Part shown: one piece after another, positions 45,974-54,880 of the stretch
Layout: each line of letters starts with the position of its first letter
Position numbering within the stretch: position 1 is the first letter of the stretch
Assembly: GCF_001027105.1 (NCBI RefSeq)
Contig: NZ_CP011526.1
Location: 186,001-250,000 of the forward strand
DNA from: Staphylococcus aureus
GTDB taxonomy: Bacteria > Bacillota > Bacilli > Staphylococcales > Staphylococcaceae
DNA: 64,000 bases
Direction: 5' to 3'
Made by a program: the position numbers and the translations under genes
The notes under the pieces: generated by a model
What the model was told of the DNA's origin: nothing
The model's database searches: none
The model's input: only the letters and a program-made list of their open reading frames with translations

Positions 45974-48070
45974 ATGAACGGGGATAATCAGCAAATACTC
46001 AGAGAAATTGTATTGAATCCTACTATTCATGGTAAAGAACTTGAATCGATATTTGGTTTGTCTCGTAGACAACTAGGATATCGCATTCAAAAAATCAATT
46101 TGTGGCTTGAACAAGAGGGTTATCCAAAACTTGAAAGAACAAGCCAAGGAAATTTTATTGTAAGTTCTGAAATCATGACGTTATTCAAGCGAGATGTATC
46201 GGAGCAGCAAATGTTAAACGGCAACAATGTCATTTTTAGCATAGAAACACGTCGTTATTATTTAATGCTCATGCTTTTTAGTAAGGAAAACGCAATGTCT
46301 CTAAACCATTTTTCAATTGATTTACAAGTCAGTAAAAATACTGTCATTCACGATATAAATCATGTGAAAGAGCAATTGGAAAATCATGGTTTGTCACTTA
46401 AGTATTCTCGAAAACATGGTTATGAAATTGTTGGTGATGAATTTGAAGTTCGCCGTTTCTTCATTAAGTTGATTGATCAAAGGTTGAATCATGATATTAC
46501 TAAAAGTGAAGTTTTAAAGGCGCTCAACTTAACATTCGAAGATATCGCATATCAAAAAGACAAGATCAAACAGGTAGAACAATTTTTGAAGAGTCGCTTT
46601 ATAGACAAATCACTTAGTTCATTGCCTTATGTCCTTTGTGTGATTCGTAGACGAATTCAAAGTGGTCATGTGATGAATCCATTAAATATTAATTATCAGT
46701 ATTTGAGGGATACGAAAGAATATCAAGCAACGGAGATTATGACGCAACATGAGCCGGATTTGCCAGAAGCGGAAAAGTTATATTTGACATTACACTTACT
46801 TTCAACAAGTGTGCAATGGACTGATTTGCAAGAATCAGATAGCATATCGAATTTAACGATGGCCATCGCTCAAATGATTCACCATTTTGAACAAATCACT
46901 TTTATTAACATTGAAGATAAGGAGAAATTATCACAGCAACTCTTGTTACATTTAACGCCTGCTTTTTATAGGATTAAATATAACTTAACGGATCGTGATG
47001 AATTAATAAATCCTTTACAAGGAAATTATCAATCCTTATTTCATATGGTGAAACAATCATGTCAATCGTTAACTGAATATTTCGGAAAATCGTTGCCTGA
47101 TAATGAAATAGCATATTTAACCATGTTGTTCGGAGGTAGTTTGAGACGTCAAGATGAAAACTTCGATGGCAAGATAAAAGCTATTATCGTGTGTACACAA
47201 GGCACGTCAGTATCACAAATGATGTTATACGAGTTGCGAAACTTATTTCCAGAAATTATTTTCTTAGATGCGATTTCACTTAGAACATTTGAAAATTACA
47301 CATTAGATTATGACATCGTCTTTTCACCAATGTTTGTCCTAACACATAAAAAATTATTTATCACAAAAGTAGCTTTATCTGAAAATGAGCAACGAAAGTT
47401 ACGTAAAGAAGTGATGAAGTACATTAATAAGGAATCGGCTGACATTGATAAGGAAATAAACAAGTTAATGGCATTAATTGAACGCACAACGACAGTTAAT
47501 GACATTACAGAACTACGTGATGGTTTAGAAGATTTTATTGCCAATTATAATTCAATTTCAACCATTAATGGATCGATTGTCACACAAAATAAGACATTAG
47601 ATTTAGCTGACTTGATACCGGCAAGGCACGTGAAAAGAATGCATCATGTTGAAAATATTGATGAAGCTATTGCTAAAGCAAGTGATGTGTTAGTTGCTAA
47701 TCATTTTATTGATATTAAATATATTCATGAGATGCAACAGGTATTTGATGATTCGTATATGGTTATCATGCAAAATATTGCTATTCCACATGCATACTCT
47801 GAAAAGCATGTACATAAAACAGCGATGAGTATGTTGATATTACAAGAACCAATATACATGTCAGATGGCACAGCAATCCATATTATTGTACCTATTGCTG
47901 CTGTTGATAAAGTGACACACTTAAGAGCGTTACTACAATTGAGAGATGTGGCGCAAGACAATGACGCAATTAAGCGCATCATACAAAGTCGCAAAAATTC
48001 TGATGTAAATGAGATTTTAAAAAATTATTCAAATAAAGAAGCGAGGGAAAATGGATGGGACAGCAATTAG
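45974..48070 (+). CDS. gatR: PRD-containing transcriptional regulator of the galactitol-type PTS (BglG/MtlR-like)
   Basis: The start is the ATG of MNGDNQQILREI behind AAAGGAGA; the longer frame lacks a ribosome site. The 698-residue protein has N-terminal helix-turn-helix motifs (HGKELESIFGLSRRQLGYRI and SLNHFSIDLQVSKNTVIHDI), two PRD domains (about 180-400), an EIIB-like domain with VCTQGTSVSQMM (Cys, about 407) and a C-terminal EIIA-like domain with the phosphorylatable His in IAIPHAYSEKHVHK. Activity would be set by PTS phosphorylation. It overlaps the EIIA gene by 16 bases and precedes the transporter it presumably activates. Confidence 0.88.
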   Translation: MNGDNQQILREIVLNPTIHGKELESIFGLSRRQLGYRIQKINLWLEQEGYPKLERTSQGNFIVSSEIMTLFKRDVSEQQMLNGNNVIFSIETRRYYLMLMLFSKENAMSLNHFSIDLQVSKNTVIHDINHVKEQLENHGLSLKYSRKHGYEIVGDEFEVRRFFIKLIDQRLNHDITKSEVLKALNLTFEDIAYQKDKIKQVEQFLKSRFIDKSLSSLPYVLCVIRRRIQSGHVMNPLNINYQYLRDTKEYQATEIMTQHEPDLPEAEKLYLTLHLLSTSVQWTDLQESDSISNLTMAIAQMIHHFEQITFINIEDKEKLSQQLLLHLTPAFYRIKYNLTDRDELINPLQGNYQSLFHMVKQSCQSLTEYFGKSLPDNEIAYLTMLFGGSLRRQDENFDGKIKAIIVCTQGTSVSQMMLYELRNLFPEIIFLDAISLRTFENYTLDYDIVFSPMFVLTHKKLFITKVALSENEQRKLRKEVMKYINKESADIDKEINKLMALIERTTTVNDITELRDGLEDFIANYNSISTINGSIVTQNKTLDLADLIPARHVKRMHHVENIDEAIAKASDVLVANHFIDIKYIHEMQQVFDDSYMVIMQNIAIPHAYSEKHVHKTAMSMLILQEPIYMSDGTAIHIIVPIAAVDKVTHLRALLQLRDVAQDNDAIKRIIQSRKNSDVNEILKNYSNKEARENGWDSN

Positions 48071-48522
48071 TGCATAAAGAAAATATAATGCTCAATTTGT
48101 CGGCAACTGATAAAGAATCCGTATTGTCACAAATGTCAGATGTGTTATTTCAAAATGGGTTCGTGAAGTCAACGTTTAAAGATGCAGTCATCGACAGAGA
48201 AAAAGAATTTGCTACTGGTTTACCAACGCATCTATGTTCGGTCGCTATACCGCATACAGATGTCGAACATATTAACCATAGAACGATAGGTGTGGCTGTT
48301 CTAGAAAAAGAAGTGCCGTTTATTGAAATGGGAACACTTGATCAACAGACAGAAGTGAAAATCGTTTTTATGTTAGCAATGGATAAAGTAGATGATCAAC
48401 TTAAGCTGTTACAACAGTTGATGCAAATTTTTCAAAGTGAAGAAAAATTGGAGCAGATTCTACGAACGAAAGATGAAACAATTTTAGCAACACTAATCAA
48501 TGATTATTTGGAATATAACTAA
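48055..48522 (+). CDS. gatA: PTS EIIA component, galactitol/fructose type
   Basis: The 155-residue protein starts within the end of the regulator gene, with GAGGG seven bases before the ATG, indicating translational coupling. The active His lies in THLCSVAIPHTDVEHI (about residue 62), the EIIA-2 (mannitol/fructose/Gat) signature. It passes phosphate from HPr to EIIB. Its presence as a separate protein beside GatR, which also carries an EIIA-like domain, shows that the regulator's domain is likely sensory only. Confidence 0.9.
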   Translation: MGQQLVHKENIMLNLSATDKESVLSQMSDVLFQNGFVKSTFKDAVIDREKEFATGLPTHLCSVAIPHTDVEHINHRTIGVAVLEKEVPFIEMGTLDQQTEVKIVFMLAMDKVDDQLKLLQQLMQIFQSEEKLEQILRTKDETILATLINDYLEYN

Positions 48523-48544
48523 AAATTAATTGGAGGAATTGAAA

Positions 48545-48823
48545 ATGAAACAAGTATTAGTAGCGTGTGGTGCAGGTATTGCAACGTCAACAGTAGTAAA
48601 TAATGCAATTGAAGAAATGGCAAAGGAACACAATATTAAAGTAGATATTAAACAAATCAAAATTACAGAAGTTGGACCTTATGAAGACACTGCAGATTTA
48701 TTAGTTACAACTGCAATGACAAAAAAAGAATATAAATTCCCAGTTATCAACGCACGTAATTTCTTAACTGGTATTGGTATTGAAGAAACAAAACAACAAA
48801 TCTTAACAGAGTTACAAAAATAA
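48545..48823 (+). CDS. gatB: PTS EIIB component, galactitol type
   Basis: The start is the ATG of MKQVLVACGAGIATS, behind GGAGG; in-frame codons upstream include that ribosome site. The 92-residue protein is a single EIIB-Gat domain whose phosphorylated Cys is in VACGAGIATSTVV (residue 8). It phosphorylates the sugar imported by the EIIC. It follows gatA by 22 bases. Confidence 0.93.
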   Translation: MKQVLVACGAGIATSTVVNNAIEEMAKEHNIKVDIKQIKITEVGPYEDTADLLVTTAMTKKEYKFPVINARNFLTGIGIEETKQQILTELQK

Positions 48824-48861
48824 CGGAATTGATATGTAACGTGGGTCGATAACATATTAAT

Positions 48862-48878
48862 ATATGCAAATTGCATAT
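48862..48878. repeat. 17-base palindrome between gatB and gatC
   Basis: ATATGCAA-A-TTGCATAT is perfect around one central base, about 40 bases after the gatB stop. No T tract follows. It could be an operator or an RNA processing hairpin in the 226-base gatB-gatC gap. Confidence 0.5.
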
Positions 48879-49049
48879 AAATGACTATCACGACAAATGA
48901 TTGTTGATGACATAGAAACGCAGTGACTGTAATTCAAAAGGACTGCAGTCGAATTTAGCAAGGGTTGTCGTTGAAATGACTGTAACGTCAAATGTAATCA
49001 CAATCGGAAAGTATCGTGACAATGCATATATAACAGGGAGGGTTTAAAT

Positions 49050-50309
49050 ATGAGTTACTTCACTGATTTTGTAAGGGGATTTTTAGATTTAGGTGCAACT
49101 GTTATTTTACCGGTTGTCATATTCTTGCTTGGCCTATTCTTTAGGCAGAAAATTGGAGCGGCATTTAGGTCTGGTTTAACAATAGGTGTGGCTTTTGTAG
49201 GGATTTTCTTAGTCATCGATTTATTAGTTAAAAATTTAGGGCCAGCAGCACAAGCGATGGTTAAAAATTTAGGCGTCAGTCTGAATGTGATTGATGTAGG
49301 TTGGCCAGCAACATCATCTATCGCTTGGGCATCATCTGTCGCAGCATTTATTATTCCACTCGGAATCATAGTTAACGTTGTATTGCTAGTAACTAAAGTG
49401 ACAAAGACGATGAATGTAGATATTTGGAATTTTTGGCATTATACGTTTACAGCAGCAATGGTTTATGCCGTATCAGGCAGTATTTGGCAAGCGTTATTAG
49501 CAGCAGTTATTTTCCAAATTATCTGTTTGAAAGTAGCAGATTGGACAGCACCGATGATGAGTGAGTTCTTTGATTTACCAGGTGTATCGATTGCTACAGG
49601 AAGTACAATTTCTTATGCACCAGGTATTTACTTAGTTAAATTGTTACAAAAAGTACCCGGTCTGAATAAGTTAGATGCTGATCCTGAAACAATTCAAAAA
49701 CGTTTTGGCGCATTTGGAGAGTCTATATTTGTCGGCTTAATTTTAGGTTTAGGTATTGGTGTGTTAGCAGGTTACAAACCTGGAGACATCATTAATTTAG
49801 GAATGTCAATGGCTGCAGTAATGGTATTAATGCCTAGAATGGTAAAAATCTTAATGGAAGGTTTAATGCCAGTTTCAGAGTCTGCAAGAACATGGCTAAA
49901 TAAACGTTTTGGCGAACGTGAAATTTATATTGGATTGGATGCGGCTGTAGCATTAGGTCATCCAGCAGTTATTTCGACAGCATTAATTTTAGTACCTATC
50001 ACTGTTTTATTAGCCGTTATTTTACCAGGAAACCAAGTACTACCTTTTGGTGACTTAGCAACGATACCATTTGTTGTCGCGTTTATTGTTGGTGCAGCAA
50101 GAGGAAACATTATTCATTCTGTCATTGTGGGTACGATTATGATTGCAATTTCACTATATATTGCAACAGACGTAGCACCCATTTTCACAGATATGGCGAA
50201 AGGTACGAATGTACAAATGCCAAAAGGTTCATCTGAAATTTCAAGTATTGATCAAGGTGGTAATATCGTTAACTATCTTATCTTTAAACTATTTAGTCTA
50301 TTCAATTAA
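49050..50309 (+). CDS. gatC: PTS EIIC component, galactitol type
   Basis: The 419-residue permease starts behind GGGAGGG. It has about nine to ten membrane segments and the EIIC-Gat signatures LGATVILPVVIFLLGLFF near the N-terminus and SYAPGIYLVKLLQKVPGL in the middle. It carries galactitol or a related alditol; the substrate is inferred from the family and the two adjacent dehydrogenases, because S. aureus has other alditol systems. Confidence 0.92.
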   Translation: MSYFTDFVRGFLDLGATVILPVVIFLLGLFFRQKIGAAFRSGLTIGVAFVGIFLVIDLLVKNLGPAAQAMVKNLGVSLNVIDVGWPATSSIAWASSVAAFIIPLGIIVNVVLLVTKVTKTMNVDIWNFWHYTFTAAMVYAVSGSIWQALLAAVIFQIICLKVADWTAPMMSEFFDLPGVSIATGSTISYAPGIYLVKLLQKVPGLNKLDADPETIQKRFGAFGESIFVGLILGLGIGVLAGYKPGDIINLGMSMAAVMVLMPRMVKILMEGLMPVSESARTWLNKRFGEREIYIGLDAAVALGHPAVISTALILVPITVLLAVILPGNQVLPFGDLATIPFVVAFIVGAARGNIIHSVIVGTIMIAISLYIATDVAPIFTDMAKGTNVQMPKGSSEISSIDQGGNIVNYLIFKLFSLFN

Positions 50310-50326
50310 AAATCGAGGTGTTTGTG

Positions 50327-51382
50327 GTGAAAGCTTTAGTAAAAACAAGAGAAGGACATGGCAACTTAGAACTTCTTGATAAAGAAGTTGCAACACCGCT
50401 AGATGATAAAGTAAAGATTAAAGTACATTATGCAGGAATTTGTGGCACAGATATTCATACTTATGAAGGTCATTATAAAGTTAATTTTCCAGTGACATTA
50501 GGTCATGAATTTTCTGGTGAAATCGTTGAAGTTGGAGCAGACGTTAAAGATTTTAAAGTTGGTGACCGTGTCACATCTGAAACGACATTCTATGTTTGTA
50601 ATGAGTGTGAATACTGTAAATCAAAAGACTATAATTTATGCAACCATCGAAAAGGTATTGGAACACAAGTTGATGGCGCATTTACTAATTATGTCATTGC
50701 ACGTGAAGAAAGTTTGCATCATATTCCAGACGAAGTATCGTATCAGTCTGCAGCTATGACAGAACCATTAGCATGTGCACATCATGGCGTTTCTAAGATT
50801 CAAGTCAATTCAGGCGATGTAGCAGTTGTAATGGGACCTGGGCCAATCGGATTACTTGTAGCACAAGTGTTAAAAAGTAAAGGCGCAACTGTTGTGGTAA
50901 CTGGATTGGACAATGACAAAGTCAGATTAGATAAAGCAGAAGCATTGCACATGGATTATGTAGTCAATTTACAACAAACAGACTTAAAAACGTATATCAA
51001 TGGAATTACAGACGGTTACGGTGCAGATGTTGTTGTTGAATGTTCAGGTGCAGTTCCAGCAGCACGACAAGGTTTGGATATTTTACGCAAAAAAGGTTTC
51101 TACAGTCAAATAGGTATTTTTAAGGATGCTGAAATTCCATTTGATATGGAAAAAGTGATTCAAAAAGAAATAACAGTTGTTGGTAGTAGAAGTCAAAAGC
51201 CAGCAGATTGGGAACCTTCATTGCAACTTATGGCGGATGGTTTAGTAAATGCTGAAGCTTTGGTGACAAAAATATATGATATTTCGAAATGGGACGAGGC
51301 GTATCAACATTTAAAATCCGGCGAAGGTATTAAAGCATTACTTAAGCCGCTCGATTTAGATGAAAATGAAGGAGAGAATTAA
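50327..51382 (+). CDS. gutB: Zinc-dependent sorbitol/galactitol(-phosphate) dehydrogenase, first copy
   Basis: The likely start is GTG at 50327, six bases after GAGGTG, giving MKALVKTREGHG and 351 residues; GTG codons three and nine bases upstream are less well spaced. The medium-chain dehydrogenase has catalytic zinc ligands in YAGICGTDIHT (Cys) and LGHEFSGEIVEVG (His, Glu). The structural zinc site is CNECEYCKSKDYNLC, and the NAD fold is VVMGPGPIGLLVAQV. It would oxidise the alditol (or its phosphate) delivered by the PTS. It is 18 bases after gatC. Confidence 0.9.
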   Translation: MKALVKTREGHGNLELLDKEVATPLDDKVKIKVHYAGICGTDIHTYEGHYKVNFPVTLGHEFSGEIVEVGADVKDFKVGDRVTSETTFYVCNECEYCKSKDYNLCNHRKGIGTQVDGAFTNYVIAREESLHHIPDEVSYQSAAMTEPLACAHHGVSKIQVNSGDVAVVMGPGPIGLLVAQVLKSKGATVVVTGLDNDKVRLDKAEALHMDYVVNLQQTDLKTYINGITDGYGADVVVECSGAVPAARQGLDILRKKGFYSQIGIFKDAEIPFDMEKVIQKEITVVGSRSQKPADWEPSLQLMADGLVNAEALVTKIYDISKWDEAYQHLKSGEGIKALLKPLDLDENEGEN

Positions 51383-51383
51383 T

Positions 51384-51530
51384 ATGGTAGAATCAATGCT
51401 AACTTTTATGCTTGGGCCATTAAGACAAATCACTGATTTTTATATGGAACATTTACTCGTAAGTAATTCCATTGTCATTGCAGGTTATTTTGCGACAGGT
51501 ATTTTTAAAAAGAAAAAAGTTGTGAATTAA
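51384..51530 (+). CDS. Small predicted membrane protein, 48 aa, between two dehydrogenase genes
   Basis: ATG 51384-51386 follows GGAGAG and lies one base after the preceding stop; TAA is at 51528-51530. The sequence reads MVESMLTFMLGPLRQITDFY, then a hydrophobic segment with SNSIVIAGYFATGIF, and ends KKKKVVN, consistent with one membrane span and a basic tail. The good ribosome site and tight spacing argue for a real gene. Family not recognised; a role in transporter assembly would be a guess. Confidence 0.7.
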   Translation: MVESMLTFMLGPLRQITDFYMEHLLVSNSIVIAGYFATGIFKKKKVVN

Positions 51531-51553
51531 ATCAAATTTGAGGTGATTTACAA

Positions 51554-52597
51554 GTGAAAGCATTGAAATTATATGGCGTGGAAGATTTACGGTATGAGGA
51601 TAATGAAAAGCCAGTCATTGAAAGTGCGAATGACGTTATTATTAAAGTACGAGCGACTGGCATATGTGGTTCAGACACGTCACGATACAAAAAAATGGGG
51701 CCATACATTAAAGGTATGCCATTTGGTCATGAATTTTCAGGTGTAGTAGATGCCATTGGAAGTGATGTTACGCATGTTAATGTGGGCGACAAAGTGACAG
51801 GTTGCCCAGCAATACCTTGTTATCAATGCGAGTATTGTTTAAAAGGTGAATATGCACGATGTGAAAAGTTATTCGTCATTGGCTCATATGAACCTGGATC
51901 GTTCGCGGAATATGTCAAATTGCCAGCGCAAAATGTTTTAAAGGTTCCAGACAATGTTGATTACATTGAAGCAGCAATGGTTGAGCCATCAGCCGTTGTT
52001 GCGCATGGGTTTTATAAATCGAATATACAACCTGGTATGACTGTTGCAGTAATGGGGTGTGGCAGTATAGGTTTGTTAGCTATTCAATGGGCACGAATAT
52101 TTGGTGCTGCACATATCATCGCTATAGATATAGATGCGCATAAACTAGATATTGCAACATCATTGGGCGCACATCAAACAATCAATTCAAAAGAAGAAAA
52201 TCTTGAGAAATTCATCGAAAATCATTACGCCAATCAAATCGATTTAGCTATAGAATCATCAGGTGCTAAAGTTACGATTGGTCAAATATTGACGCTACCT
52301 AAAAAAGGTGGCGAGGTGGTATTACTCGGAATACCATATGATGATATTGAGATTGATCGCGTTCATTTTGAAAAAATTCTGCGTAACGAGTTGACAGTAT
52401 GTGGCTCTTGGAACTGTTTGTCCAGTAATTTTCCGGGCAAAGAGTGGACGGCAACCTTACATTATATGAAGACGAAAGATATTAATGTAAAGCCTATTAT
52501 TTCTCATTTTTTACCGTTAGAAAAAGGCCCGGAGACATTTGATAAATTAGTTAACAAGAAAGAACGATTTGATAAAGTCATGTTTACGATTTATTAG
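51554..52597 (+). CDS. Zinc-dependent alditol(-phosphate) dehydrogenase, second copy
   Basis: The start is GTG after GAGGTGA. The 347-residue protein is a divergent paralogue of the previous dehydrogenase: RATGICGSDTSRY (catalytic Cys), FGHEFSGVVDAIG (His, Glu), four-Cys zinc site in CPAIPCYQCEYCLKGEYARC, and AVMGCGSIGLLAIQWAR for NAD. It resembles galactitol-1-phosphate 5-dehydrogenase more than the first copy does, by the CGSDTSRYKK/FPGKEW motifs; this is a motif-level impression. It probably acts on the phosphorylated alditol. Confidence 0.88.
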   Translation: MKALKLYGVEDLRYEDNEKPVIESANDVIIKVRATGICGSDTSRYKKMGPYIKGMPFGHEFSGVVDAIGSDVTHVNVGDKVTGCPAIPCYQCEYCLKGEYARCEKLFVIGSYEPGSFAEYVKLPAQNVLKVPDNVDYIEAAMVEPSAVVAHGFYKSNIQPGMTVAVMGCGSIGLLAIQWARIFGAAHIIAIDIDAHKLDIATSLGAHQTINSKEENLEKFIENHYANQIDLAIESSGAKVTIGQILTLPKKGGEVVLLGIPYDDIEIDRVHFEKILRNELTVCGSWNCLSSNFPGKEWTATLHYMKTKDINVKPIISHFLPLEKGPETFDKLVNKKERFDKVMFTIY

Positions 52598-53124
52598 TAT
52601 GCACCTTTGAGGACGAAAACGCTGGTATAGTTATAGCTATGAAAGTGCGAATGCCGTCTGGTCTATAGATACTATCGAAATAATTCATCTTCGAATATAC
52701 GTTGATAAATAGCCGGTTTACTTGTGTGAAATATGCTTGTGAATCGGTTGTTTTGCATTTTGTATACTTAAAATGAGATGGCAATATTTGATAATTTTTA
52801 AAGTGAAAATCAAGTACAGCCACTTAATAAGATAAATTTATTATAATATATGGTAAAATGATGGCAGTAATAATGAATTTGAAAAAGAGTAAACATTAAT
52901 ACCTTTAACAATTTAATATCGTCAGAGTTAATGATTAACTGCATGGCAAAACAACTTAGAATGGTCAGTTACAAAAATACATTTTTATAAAAAATTATCA
53001 CACTATTGTGACAACTATCTTTGGATTAATAAAAGAGGCAAGTGAGCAATAGGTTAGGCTTATGTGCGGGCATAGGTCAGTAATGTATAAATGGAAATGA
53101 TGTAATGACAGAATGGAGGACAAC
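52598..53124. other. Long upstream region of tarI'J'K
   Basis: A probable extended -10 box TGGTAAAAT lies at 52851-52859, next to TATAAT (52842-52847); no -35 matches well. TCACA-CTAT-TGTGA (52998-53011) is a short perfect inverted repeat. The tarK transcript is reported to be agr-responsive in S. aureus; I could not recognise a site for that here. Confidence 0.4.
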
Positions 53125-53841
53125 ATGATTTATGCAGGTATTTTAGCAGGAGGTATTGGTTCGAGAATGGGGAACGTGCCATTACCAAAACAATTTTTAG
53201 ATATTGATAATAAACCGATTTTAATCCATACAATTGAGAAGTTCATTTTAGTGAGTGAATTTAATGAGATTATTATCGCAACGCCAGCACAGTGGATTTC
53301 CCATACACAGGATATTTTAAAAAAATATAACATTACAGATCAACGTGTCAAAGTAGTTGCAGGTGGTACGGATCGAAATGAAACAATTATGAACATTATC
53401 GACCATATTCGCAATGTAAATGGAATTAATAATGATGATGTGATTGTAACTCATGATGCCGTAAGACCATTTTTAACTCAACGTATTATTAAAGAGAACA
53501 TTGAAGTAGCAGCAAAATATGGTGCAGTAGATACAGTCATTGAAGCAATTGATACGATTGTAATGTCTAAAGATAAACAGAACATACACAGTATCCCTGT
53601 AAGGAATGAAATGTATCAAGGCCAAACACCACAATCATTTAATATTAAATTATTACAAGATAGTTATCGCGCCTTAAGTAGTGAACAAAAAGAAATCTTA
53701 TCAGATGCATGTAAAATCATTGTCGAATCTGGACATGCAGTTAAATTGGTACGTGGAGAACTATACAACATTAAAGTGACAACACCGTATGATTTAAAAG
53801 TAGCAAATGCCATTATTCAAGGTGATATTGCCGATGATTAA
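53125..53841 (+). CDS. tarI': Ribitol-5-phosphate cytidylyltransferase (first copy)
   Basis: The start is the ATG of [17 protein letters not shown] behind GGAGG; codons further upstream include that site. The 238-residue protein belongs to the IspD/TarI cytidylyltransferases: [10 protein letters not shown] and the Lys in LPKQF for [15 protein letters not shown] and [13 protein letters not shown] for product binding. It makes CDP-ribitol from ribitol-5-phosphate and CTP with TarJ'. Its stop overlaps the start of tarJ' in ATGATTAA. A second copy lies at 58448. Confidence 0.95.
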   Translation: MIYAGILAGGIGSRMGNVPLPKQFLDIDNKPILIHTIEKFILVSEFNEIIIATPAQWISHTQDILKKYNITDQRVKVVAGGTDRNETIMNIIDHIRNVNGINNDDVIVTHDAVRPFLTQRIIKENIEVAAKYGAVDTVIEAIDTIVMSKDKQNIHSIPVRNEMYQGQTPQSFNIKLLQDSYRALSSEQKEILSDACKIIVESGHAVKLVRGELYNIKVTTPYDLKVANAIIQGDIADD

Positions 53842-54859
53842 TCAAGTATATCAACTCGTTGCACCGAGACAGTTCGACGTCACATATAATAATGTTGATA
53901 TTTATGGTAATCATGTCATCGTAAGACCTTTATACTTGTCTATTTGTGCAGCTGATCAAAGGTATTACACAGGTCGAAGAGATGAAAATGTACTACGCAA
54001 AAAATTACCAATGTCATTAGTTCATGAAGCTGTTGGTGAAGTTGTATTTGATAGTAAAGGGGTATTTGAAAAAGGTACGAAAGTAGTAATGGTACCGAAT
54101 ACACCTACAGAGCAACATCATATTATTGCGGAGAATTACTTAGCCTCTAGTTATTTTAGATCTAGTGGTTATGATGGTTTTATGCAAGACTACGTTGTGA
54201 TGGCACATGATCGTATCGTTCCGCTGCCTAATGACATTGATTTGAGTACGATTTCATACACAGAGTTAGTGTCAGTAAGTTATCATGCTATACAACGATT
54301 TGAACGTAAATCTATACCTTTGAAAACCAGCTTTGGTATTTGGGGTGATGGTAACTTAGGTTATATTACTGCTATTTTGCTACGTAAGTTGTACCCAGAA
54401 GCTAAAACTTATGTATTTGGTAAGACAGACTATAAATTAAGTCATTTTTCATTTGTAGATGACATCTTTACAGTAAATCAAATACCAGATGATCTTAAAA
54501 TTGATCATGCATTTGAATGTGTTGGAGGTAAAGGAAGTCAAGTTGCACTTCAACAAATAGTTGAACATATTTCACCAGAAGGCAGTATTGCTTTGTTAGG
54601 CGTAAGTGAATTACCCGTGGAAGTGAATACACGATTAGTACTTGAAAAAGGATTAACGTTGATTGGTAGTAGTCGAAGCGGCTCTAAAGATTTTGAGCAA
54701 GTTGTTGATTTATATCGTAAGTACCCAGACATAGTTGAAAAGTTAGCATTATTAAAAGGACATGAAATTAATGTATGTACGATGCAAGATATCGTCCAAG
54801 CGTTTGAAATGGATTTATCGACATCTTGGGGAAAAACAGTATTGAAATGGACGATTTAA
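53834..54859 (+). CDS. tarJ': Ribulose-5-phosphate reductase (first copy)
   Basis: The start is the ATG of [14 protein letters not shown], overlapping the tarI' stop by eight bases; earlier frames reach into tarI'. The 341-residue medium-chain dehydrogenase reduces ribulose-5-phosphate to ribitol-5-phosphate with NADPH and forms a complex with TarI'. ICAADQRYY stands where zinc ADHs have their first Cys. The NAD fold is [15 protein letters not shown] and the C-terminal motif is [10 protein letters not shown]. The second copy is at 59157. Confidence 0.94.
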   Translation: MINQVYQLVAPRQFDVTYNNVDIYGNHVIVRPLYLSICAADQRYYTGRRDENVLRKKLPMSLVHEAVGEVVFDSKGVFEKGTKVVMVPNTPTEQHHIIAENYLASSYFRSSGYDGFMQDYVVMAHDRIVPLPNDIDLSTISYTELVSVSYHAIQRFERKSIPLKTSFGIWGDGNLGYITAILLRKLYPEAKTYVFGKTDYKLSHFSFVDDIFTVNQIPDDLKIDHAFECVGGKGSQVALQQIVEHISPEGSIALLGVSELPVEVNTRLVLEKGLTLIGSSRSGSKDFEQVVDLYRKYPDIVEKLALLKGHEINVCTMQDIVQAFEMDLSTSWGKTVLKWTI

Positions 54860-54880
54860 TAAACCGATGGGGGAATAACA

